Source of the DNA: Betaproteobacteria bacterium
GTDB taxonomy: Bacteria > Pseudomonadota > Gammaproteobacteria > Burkholderiales > Rhodocyclaceae
Reading direction: 5' to 3'
Assembly (NCBI GenBank): GCA_028065725.1
Contig: JAPTVL010000020.1
Span: forward strand, 1 to 12,203
Length of the DNA: 12,203 nt
The notes under the pieces are model-generated. The model worked only from the letters and a program-made list of their open reading frames with translations, did no database searches and was not told the DNA's origin. The position numbers were made by a program, and so were the translations under genes. Numbering within the stretch: the stretch's first letter is position 1; every line of letters starts with the position of its first letter. Positions 1-5,193 of this stretch are shown here, one piece after another.

Positions 1-123
1 CTGGTGCGTGCGACGCAAGCGGCGCTCTTCGCGGGCGACGCGGAAAGCGCGGCGATTCTGCACACTTTTTGTGCAGACAGCGCGACGGCAAACTCGCTAC
101 CATTCAGCGTCGCCATCGAATGA
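1..123 (+). CDS. C-terminal tail of an unidentified protein (5' end outside window)
   Basis: Frame 1 is open from the left edge to a TGA at 121-123 and gives the last 40 residues of a protein that starts outside the window. Third codon positions are mostly G or C, as in the genes that follow, which supports real coding. The tail is alanine-rich and probably helical (it begins LVRATQAALF and ends LPFSVAIE). I do not recognise the family and assign no function. The next gene starts only nine bases after this stop, so the two are probably co-transcribed. A perfect 8-bp inverted repeat (57-77) lies within this tail. Confidence 0.5.
   Translation: MVRATQAALFAGDAESAAILHTFCADSATANSLPFSVAIE
57..77. 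repeat. perfect 8-bp inverted repeat (hairpin or operator-like dyad)
   Basis: TCTGCACA at 57-64 and TGTGCAGA at 70-77 are exact reverse complements around a CTTTT spacer. No T-run follows on the plus strand, so it does not look like an intrinsic terminator. It sits 56 bases before the alcohol dehydrogenase start and could be an operator or an mRNA hairpin. It lies inside a probable coding tail, and a dyad of this size can arise by chance in 12 kb. Confidence 0.35.
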
Positions 124-132
124 AAGCCCGCC

Positions 133-1320
133 GTGCGCATCACCGACTTCTCTCTTTCGCGCCTGCCACGCATCGAGTTCGGCTCGAATGCGCTCGCCAG
201 ACTGCCGGCCATCGCCCGCAACTATGGCACGCATGCCTTGCTGGTGACCGGCGCGGGTTCCTTGAAAGCGTCGCCCTTCTGGCCTGCCGCGACCAGCGGA
301 CTGAAGGCACAGGGCATGTCGTGGCTGCACCTCGCGATTCCGGGAGAGCCGTCTCCGCAGATGGTGGACGAGGCCGTTCGCGCCTTGCGCACCGAACCCG
401 TCGACGTGGTGATCGGCATCGGCGGCGGCAGCGCGCTGGATGCCGCGAAGGCAATCGCCGGCCTGCTGAAGCCCGGCAATTCGGTGATGGATCATCTGGA
501 GGGTGTGGGCCCGGAACTGTCCTATGCCGGCCCGGCGACGCCGTTCGTTGCGGTGCCGACCACCGCAGGCACCGGCTCGGAGGCGACCAAGAATGCGGTA
601 TTGAGCGTGCAGGGGGCGGACGGCTTCAAGAAATCCTTCCGCGACGAAAAACTGGTGGCCGAAGTCGCGCTGGTCGATCCGGATCTGCTGGCCACCTGCC
701 CGCCCGCGGTGATTGCGGCCAACGGCATGGATGCGCTCACCCAGCTGCTGGAATCCTATGTGTCCAGCCGCGCCGCGACGCTCACTGATTCGCTCGCCTG
801 GGGCGGCATGAAGGCTGCGCGCGACGGCCTGCTGGCTTTATATGCGGACGCGGGCGACGCGGCGGCGCGCGAACGCATGGCGTATGCGGCGCTGGTATCG
901 GGGATCACGCTGGCGCAGGTCGGGCTCGGTTCGGTGCACGGACTGGCCGCCCCGCTGGGAGCGTTCTTTCCGATTCCCCACGGCGTCGCGTGCGGCACGC
1001 TGGTGGCGACCGCCACGCGCATCAATATCGAAACGCTGCGCATGCGCGCACCGGCGCATCCTGCGCTGGAAAAATACGCGCAGGTGGGTCGCCTGCTCAG
1101 CCGCCAGGGGCAGCTGGACCAGGCGGCCTCGCACGCCGTCCTGATCGATACGCTGGACGCCTGGACGCGCGACCTCGGGTTGCCGACGCTGGCGCATTAT
1201 GGCGTCACGCCGGCCGACATACCGCGCATCGTCGCCCACAGCCGCGGCAGCAGCATGAAAACCAACCCGGTCCTGCTCGAAGACAGCGAAATCGCGGCCA
1301 TCCTCTCGGCCCGCCTCTGA
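133..1320 (+). CDS. iron-containing (group III) alcohol dehydrogenase family protein
   Basis: This 395-residue protein has the usual length of the family of NAD(P)-dependent, metal-dependent cytosolic alcohol dehydrogenases. The N-terminal nucleotide-binding half contains GIGGGS (95-100), followed by ALDAAKAIAG, and the family signature GTGSEAT lies at about 147-152. The C-terminal helical half carries the metal site: D200, H269 and H283, with H269 and H283 14 residues apart as in FucO. The fourth expected ligand, a histidine four residues after the aspartate, is glutamine here (Q204), so metal preference or activity may differ from classical members. The substrate cannot be read from sequence; alternatives are a lactaldehyde/1,3-propanediol-type dehydrogenase or a maleylacetate-reductase relative. 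I chose the GTG at 133, nine bases after the previous stop and at the natural family N-terminus (MRITDFSLSR); no clear Shine-Dalgarno precedes it. Confidence 0.88.
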   Translation: MRITDFSLSRLPRIEFGSNALARLPAIARNYGTHALLVTGAGSLKASPFWPAATSGLKAQGMSWLHLAIPGEPSPQMVDEAVRALRTEPVDVVIGIGGGSALDAAKAIAGLLKPGNSVMDHLEGVGPELSYAGPATPFVAVPTTAGTGSEATKNAVLSVQGADGFKKSFRDEKLVAEVALVDPDLLATCPPAVIAANGMDALTQLLESYVSSRAATLTDSLAWGGMKAARDGLLALYADAGDAAARERMAYAALVSGITLAQVGLGSVHGLAAPLGAFFPIPHGVACGTLVATATRINIETLRMRAPAHPALEKYAQVGRLLSRQGQLDQAASHAVLIDTLDAWTRDLGLPTLAHYGVTPADIPRIVAHSRGSSMKTNPVLLEDSEIAAILSARL

Positions 1321-1326
1321 AGGCGG
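1311..1326 (+). repeat. short hairpin at the end of the alcohol dehydrogenase gene
   Basis: CCGCCT (1311-1316) and AGGCGG (1321-1326) form a perfect 6-bp GC-rich stem around a CTGA loop that includes the stop codon. No run of T follows, so full Rho-independent termination is unlikely. It may slow or attenuate read-through into lemA, or simply protect the mRNA 3' end. It is weak evidence taken alone. Confidence 0.25.
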
Positions 1327-1378
1327 CTCGCTCAAGTCAGGCGGTACCCGTCCGCTATTTCTGCGACTCAACTTATCT

Positions 1379-1382
1379 GGAG
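1379..1382 (+). promoter_or_regulatory. ribosome binding site of lemA
   Basis: GGAG lies six bases before the ATG at 1389. It fixes the lemA start, although the reading frame itself stays open far upstream into the alcohol dehydrogenase gene. Confidence 0.7.
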
Positions 1383-1388
1383 CACCCC

Positions 1389-1961
1389 ATGCCCGGCCTT
1401 GTGGTTTTTTTTATCGTGCTCGCCCTGATCGGCGTCTTCGTCATTTTCATCTTCAACCAGTTGGTGACGCTGAAGCACAACATCGGCAAGTCCTGGTCCA
1501 ACATCGACGTTCTGCTCAAGCAGCGGCACGACGAACTGCCCAAGCTGGTCGAGACCTGCAAGCAGTACATGCAGTTCGAGCAGGAGACGCTGGAGAAGGT
1601 GATGCAGGCACGCAGCCAGGTGGCCAGCGCACGTGCTTCGCACGACATTCCCGCATTGGGGCAGGCCGAAAGCGCATTGAGGCTGGGGCTGGACAATCTG
1701 TTTGCAGTCGCCGAGGCCTATCCCGAGCTGAAGACCAGCGAGACCTTCCAGCACCTGCAGGCGCGCATCACCGGACTGGAAAATGCAATCGCCGATCGCC
1801 GCGAGTTCTACAACGATTCGGTCAACGTCAACAACGTTCGCGTCGAGCAGTTTCCCGATACCGTCGTCGCACGTCTGTTCGGCTTCCGCCAGTTTCCGCT
1901 GCTGCGCTTTGCCGCCGAAGAGAAGAAAGACGTCGATCTGAAGCAGCTTTTCAATCGCTGA
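1389..1961 (+). CDS. lemA: LemA family membrane-anchored protein
   Basis: This 190-residue protein has one N-terminal membrane segment (about residues 3-24, VVFFIVLALIGVFVIFIF), followed by a helical domain that is probably outside the cytoplasm. The length and the landmarks match LemA: VTLKHNIGKSWSNIDVLLKQRHDELP near 26-51, the AEAYPELK motif at about 108-115, and YNDSVNVNN followed by FPDTVVARLFGF toward the end. LemA proteins are widespread; the family is structurally a long helical bundle, and its biochemical role is not settled. The next gene overlaps its stop by one base (TGATG), so the two products are probably made together and may interact in the membrane. The start is set by the GGAG at 1379-1382. 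Confidence in the family is high; confidence in any function is low. Confidence 0.93.
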   Translation: MPGLVVFFIVLALIGVFVIFIFNQLVTLKHNIGKSWSNIDVLLKQRHDELPKLVETCKQYMQFEQETLEKVMQARSQVASARASHDIPALGQAESALRLGLDNLFAVAEAYPELKTSETFQHLQARITGLENAIADRREFYNDSVNVNNVRVEQFPDTVVARLFGFRQFPLLRFAAEEKKDVDLKQLFNR

Positions 1962-2869
1962 TGTTTCCCGCGCGCTGGGCGGCCGAATGGCGGCACGATT
2001 ACGCCAATCTCGCGCTGGGCGGCGGCAACCTGCTGATCCTGCTGCTCGGCCTCAAGCTGCAGTCGCGCATAGGCTGGCAGATCAGCTTTGTTCTGGTCGG
2101 GCTGTCCAGCTTCTGGGCGTGGTACGCCAACCTCAAGCGTTTCCGGACGGTGGCGGACACGCCGACCTCGCGCATCTCCTCGGCGCCACAGGGCTATGTC
2201 GAACTCGTCGGGCGCGGCCAGCAGCCGCCTGGCGACCGCCTGGTCAGCCCGATTAGCGGGCTGCCCTGCCTGTGGTACCGCTACCGCGTCGAACGCAAGA
2301 ACGGCGACCGCTGGGAATACGTCGAATCCGGGATATCGCACGACACCTTCGGCATCACTGACGGCAGCGGCCATGTGCTGATCGATCCCGAGGGCGCAGA
2401 AATTATGACTTCGCACAAGCAGGTTTCAAGCGCAGGCGGCTACCGCAAGACCGAGTGGACCCTGATAGAGGGCGAAACAATCTACGTCATCGGTGAGCAC
2501 GTCACCCTGGGCGGGGCCAACGCAGTGCTCGACAAGAAAGCGGACCTCGCCACGCTGCTATCTGAATGGAAGACCGATAAGACCACCCTGCTGGCACGCT
2601 TTGACGCCGACCGCGACGGCGAAGTCAGCCTTGATGAATGGGAGCGTGCGCGTCGGGCCGCGTCCGACGAGGTGGACCGCACCCACCTCGACATCCGCCT
2701 GAAGGACGGTATCCACCTGATGCGCAAACCCGCGCATGGCCGCCCCTTCCTGATCGCCAACCGCGAGGTCACTGCACTGGTGCGGCATTTTCGTCTATGG
2801 AGTTGGGGGCATCTGGTGCTGATCATCACCGCACTATCGGGGCTGGCCTTCCTCGGTAGCGCGCTCTGA
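1961..2869 (+). CDS. membrane protein with GIDE-like domain and an EF-hand
   Basis: The protein has 302 residues. Two N-terminal hydrophobic stretches (about 17-33 and 39-56) and one at the C-terminus (about 281-302) predict membrane anchoring. The middle resembles the GIDE/MULAN domain: SPISGLPCLWYRYRV at 96-110 and LIDPEGAEI at 140-148. Bacterial proteins of this type are often labelled 'E3 ubiquitin ligase', but only one cysteine (C103) is present. There is therefore no RING finger, and ligase activity is not supported. A textbook EF-hand loop, DADRDGEVSLDE, lies at 215-226 with D215, D217, D219, G220, V222 and E226 all in canonical positions, so calcium binding is likely. Its ATG overlaps the lemA stop, which indicates translational coupling. 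Function is unknown; a calcium-responsive membrane partner of LemA is an inference. Confidence 0.82.
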   Translation: MFPARWAAEWRHDYANLALGGGNLLILLLGLKLQSRIGWQISFVLVGLSSFWAWYANLKRFRTVADTPTSRISSAPQGYVELVGRGQQPPGDRLVSPISGLPCLWYRYRVERKNGDRWEYVESGISHDTFGITDGSGHVLIDPEGAEIMTSHKQVSSAGGYRKTEWTLIEGETIYVIGEHVTLGGANAVLDKKADLATLLSEWKTDKTTLLARFDADRDGEVSLDEWERARRAASDEVDRTHLDIRLKDGIHLMRKPAHGRPFLIANREVTALVRHFRLWSWGHLVLIITALSGLAFLGSAL

Positions 2870-2876
2870 GCGGCGC

Positions 2877-2905
2877 TTGCCCTGCCCGGCTTGGCACCCT
2901 ATAGT
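2877..2905 (+). promoter_or_regulatory. sigma70-type promoter for the small acidic gene
   Basis: TTGCCC (2877-2882) and TATAGT (2900-2905) resemble -35 and -10 boxes, matching consensus at 4 and 5 of 6 bases, with an ideal 17-base spacer. Transcription would start near 2912 and leave a leader of about 14 bases that includes the Shine-Dalgarno site. The promoter lies directly after the preceding stop codon, so the next gene can be expressed independently of the lemA pair. Confidence 0.55.
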
Positions 2906-2913
2906 TGAGACAC

Positions 2914-2918
2914 GGAGG
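2914..2918 (+). promoter_or_regulatory. ribosome binding site of the small acidic gene
   Basis: GGAGG lies seven bases before the ATG at 2926. It decides the start in favour of that ATG over the in-frame TTG at 2905, which has no such site and would overlap the -10 box. Confidence 0.8.
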
Positions 2919-2925
2919 ACGCGCA

Positions 2926-3201
2926 ATGAAACACCTCATACCCGAAACACCCGCCGACTACGATCACACCCGCATCATCGAGCGGCCGGATGGCTGTTAC
3001 TGGATCGATGCCGAAACCGGTGAGGAATATGGACCCTTTGCCAGTCTGCTGGAAGCCATACAGGACATGGAATACAACGCCGACAGTGACTACGAGCCCG
3101 GCGAAACGGTGGAAGAAGCTGAGGAAGAGATTGGAATTTCCGACTGGATCGACCCCGAAACCGGCGATCCCGGGGAAGAGTCTCATCGTCCGGTGGAGTG
3201 A
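2926..3201 (+). CDS. small, strongly acidic hypothetical protein with repeated WIDxETG motif
   Basis: The protein has 91 residues and no signal peptide or membrane segment, and it is dominated by aspartate and glutamate with few lysines or arginines, so its pI is very low. The motif WID-x-ETG occurs twice, at residues 26-32 and 74-80. At DNA level, 3001-3020 and 3145-3164 match at 18 of 20 bases, exactly 48 codons apart, as if a short unit had been duplicated. Between them lies a helical stretch (GPFASLLEAIQDMEYNADSD). I do not recognise a named family; the strong promoter and GGAGG site show it is a real gene. Possible roles for such an acidic cytosolic protein include protein binding or nucleic-acid mimicry, but nothing here selects one. 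It converges with the next gene, with six bases between the stops. Confidence 0.8.
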   Translation: MKHLIPETPADYDHTRIIERPDGCYWIDAETGEEYGPFASLLEAIQDMEYNADSDYEPGETVEEAEEEIGISDWIDPETGDPGEESHRPVE

Positions 3202-3207
3202 CCCCGC

Positions 3208-3630
3208 CTAATCTGGCCGCGCCAATTGATTCAGCGCGGCGGCTTCTGCCGCACGCGCCTCGCACTCGAACACATTATCGCGATACGGATGGCCGCCGCG
3301 CAGCCAGGCGGCCAGCCCGGCCAGCGGATACAGGACCAGCAGCAACGCACCCCACCGCTCGAACTGCCTGACATGCGCGCGCTCGTGCACGCGGGTTGCG
3401 GTCAGCGCGTCGATCGATACGCCCAGTACCACATGCCCCAGCGTGATCGCCGCCACCGCGCCGCTGAAGGGAAACCCCCACTGCAATACCCGGGCCGGCC
3501 AGCCGCCGGCGGATTCAAGCACGCCATCCACCCGCTGCACCACCCCGCCGCTGCTGCGAGAGATGAGCACGACCAGCATGCCCAGCAGCGTCACAGGCAA
3601 CGGCCACAGATAAAGCAGCCAGCGCCACAT
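3208..3630 (-). CDS. small integral membrane protein with HExxH motif (putative metallopeptidase-like)
   Basis: The protein has 140 residues. Hydrophobic segments lie near 3-23, 49-70 and 94-110. Between the second and third sits HERAH (82-86), an HExxH zinc-binding pattern, followed by VRQFERWG. About 36 residues later, FECEARAAE (121-129) offers a glutamate (E122 or E124) that could be the third ligand, as in gluzincin peptidases. It resembles a conserved family of hypothetical proteins with the pattern HER-x-HVRQ-x-ERWG and a DN-x-FE-x-EA motif, seen in varied bacteria; I know of no assigned function. The size is minimal for a peptidase, so a non-catalytic metal-binding role is equally possible. 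Its ATG overlaps the stop of the upstream reductase gene by one base (TGATG), so the two are translationally coupled and probably functionally linked. Confidence 0.8.
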   Translation of the reverse strand: MWRWLLYLWPLPVTLLGMLVVLISRSSGGVVQRVDGVLESAGGWPARVLQWGFPFSGAVAAITLGHVVLGVSIDALTATRVHERAHVRQFERWGALLLVLYPLAGLAAWLRGGHPYRDNVFECEARAAEAAALNQLARPD

Positions 3631-5090
3631 CAGCGGTCGAAAGCATCCGCAAACCAGCGTGCCTCATGCAAGCCTGCGCGCACAAAATGCCCACGCGCCC
3701 GCTCCAGTTGCGCCGCGGTTCCTGCCGCATAGACGTCGAAGCGATGCAGGTCCGGATAGTCAACGACAATGCTTGCCAGCAGGGGATCCAGATCATCGGT
3801 CGGCGCGTGCGGCACGTAATTGAAATTGTCCAGCGCATCGGTCCAGGCGCGGCAGAGATTGTCCTGGTAGTGCCCGGCTGCGTCAGCCAGCCAGTGCAGG
3901 TCCATCGACTCGGCGATTTCCAGCGACATGGCGTGCTGGATCAGGCTCTTGATCGGCGCGAAGCCAGCGCCGAAAGCGAGGAAGATCACCGGCCGCGGCG
4001 AGTCCTCGTCCAGCACGAATTCACCGAACGGCCCTTCCACTTCCACTGTGTCATTGGGTTTCAGCGTGGTGAAAAGGGTTTCGGCAAAGGCATCACCGGG
4101 CCGGCGCAGAATCTGCACCTCGATATGGCGGTCCTCGCATGGGCAGCTGGAAATCGCATAGCGCCCGCTCGCCCCATTGATGCCAAGCTGGATGCTCTGT
4201 CCACCGAGGAAGCGCAAACGCTGACTGCGAGGCGCAAGAATGTGCAGCGCGGCCATCTGTGAATTGAACACTTCGATCGATTTCACCCTGGCAGTGAGAT
4301 GCTGCACCGGAATATCGCGCGCCTCAGCCACATTGGCCTCGATCACCACATCATGCACCGGTGCGTACGCGCACAGCAGGATCATGCCGGCGTCCTTTTC
4401 CGCCTGCTTCAGCACATAGTCGTGCGCGTGGATTTTTTTCACCTCGCCCGACACCACGCGGGCCTTGCACTCACCGCAATTACCATTGCTGCAGCCGTAG
4501 TTGAGGGACACGCCGTTGCGCAGCGCCGCTTCCAGCAGGGTATCGTTGCCTTCTACGAAGAACTCGTGGCCGCTGGGCTGGATGGTGACATGGGCCGACA
4601 TGATTTTAAGTATCCTTTCCTGCGCAAGGACCGCTTGCGCCAGCACCGCGTCCGGGGGCGTTTCAGCCAGATTCCGCAGCAGAAATGCCCGCACCATATG
4701 CAACGCATGGTAGGTTTCGACGCTGGCATTTTCCTCGAGTTCGTCGATCTTTTCGTCCAGCCAGGTCATTACATTGCCGTAGTGCAGCAGCAAGGCCTTG
4801 GCCGCCGCGTAATCGTCGCCCAGCTCATTCAGCCGCGCCACCAGGACATCCTTGTCCGGCAGCGCCCGCTCCAGCACCCGCTTGGCAAACGCCTTGTCCT
4901 TGATTTCGGTGACCCGGCGGAACTCCGCGTCGTCGTCCCATTTCACCTCGGGAAACGCACGCAGCAACTCGTCGAGTTCGACCATGCCGTCGAAGGTCGC
5001 CAGCGTGCCGTTGCGGATCATTTCCTGCAGCGTATGGCGTGGCTGTCCGACCAGCTTGGCCACGCGGGAAAGCGGGAGTAAATGGCTCAT
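3630..5090 (-). CDS. NAD(P)H:[2Fe-2S] ferredoxin-flavin reductase with N-terminal HTH-like/helical extension
   Basis: This 486-residue protein is a probable soluble electron-transfer module. Residues 1-45 look like a MerR/excisionase-type winged helix (LSRVAKLVGQPRHTLQEMI, then TFDGMVELDELLRAFPEV). Residues 50-165 are helical and of unknown family. A plant-type [2Fe-2S] domain follows (about 166-255) with C200, C205, C208 and C240. An FAD-binding domain has the flavin motif RYAISS at 310-315. The NAD domain carries FGAGFAP at 373-379 and ends ADAFDR, as in phenol hydroxylase- and CDP-6-deoxyhexose-reductase (AscD/DdhD)-type enzymes. Predicted flow is NAD(P)H to FAD to iron-sulfur cluster to an unknown acceptor. 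The usual Cys-Gly motif near the C-terminus is replaced by YAAGTAA (454-460), so hydride transfer may be altered. No oxygenase or deoxysugar partner is nearby. The start ATG has GGAG 12 bases upstream. The gene is divergent from recJ. Confidence 0.87.
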   Translation of the reverse strand: MSHLLPLSRVAKLVGQPRHTLQEMIRNGTLATFDGMVELDELLRAFPEVKWDDDAEFRRVTEIKDKAFAKRVLERALPDKDVLVARLNELGDDYAAAKALLLHYGNVMTWLDEKIDELEENASVETYHALHMVRAFLLRNLAETPPDAVLAQAVLAQERILKIMSAHVTIQPSGHEFFVEGNDTLLEAALRNGVSLNYGCSNGNCGECKARVVSGEVKKIHAHDYVLKQAEKDAGMILLCAYAPVHDVVIEANVAEARDIPVQHLTARVKSIEVFNSQMAALHILAPRSQRLRFLGGQSIQLGINGASGRYAISSCPCEDRHIEVQILRRPGDAFAETLFTTLKPNDTVEVEGPFGEFVLDEDSPRPVIFLAFGAGFAPIKSLIQHAMSLEIAESMDLHWLADAAGHYQDNLCRAWTDALDNFNYVPHAPTDDLDPLLASIVVDYPDLHRFDVYAAGTAAQLERARGHFVRAGLHEARWFADAFDR

Positions 5091-5193
5091 GCTGGCATGG
5101 TACTCCGGGCGCCTGACAGACAGAATCGGTAATTCATCAGATTCTGAATCCCTGATTCAACCAAGCCCACACTTCTGCCAATACAATCCCGCC
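5091..5193. promoter_or_regulatory. divergent control region between the reductase gene and recJ
   Basis: These 103 bases must hold promoters for both directions. They contain nested dyads. CAGAATC (5121-5127) is the exact complement of GATTCTG (5140-5146). TGAATC (5145-5150) is the exact complement of GATTCA (5154-5159) across three bases. Two dyads sharing a GATTC core within 39 bases suggest a regulator-binding site. On the plus strand TACAAT (5182-5187) is a -10-like box seven bases before the recJ ATG. On the minus strand a weak pair, TTGGTT and TCTGAT with a 17-base spacer, may serve the reductase gene. The promoters are inferred; the inverted repeats are plainly visible. Confidence 0.45.

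Noticed and set aside
990..1388. Upstream extension of lemA
   Set aside because: It overlaps the alcohol dehydrogenase gene in another frame. The GGAG at 1379 and the membrane anchor right after ATG 1389 define the true start.
4299..5081. 260-codon open frame on the plus strand opposite the reductase N-terminal half
   Set aside because: The minus-strand protein has recognisable iron-sulfur and flavin domains in a continuous frame. The plus-strand product shows no family features.
4852..5193. Upstream extension of recJ
   Set aside because: The frame is open but overlaps the start of the divergent reductase gene, is serine-rich nonsense, and is absent from RecJ proteins of normal length.
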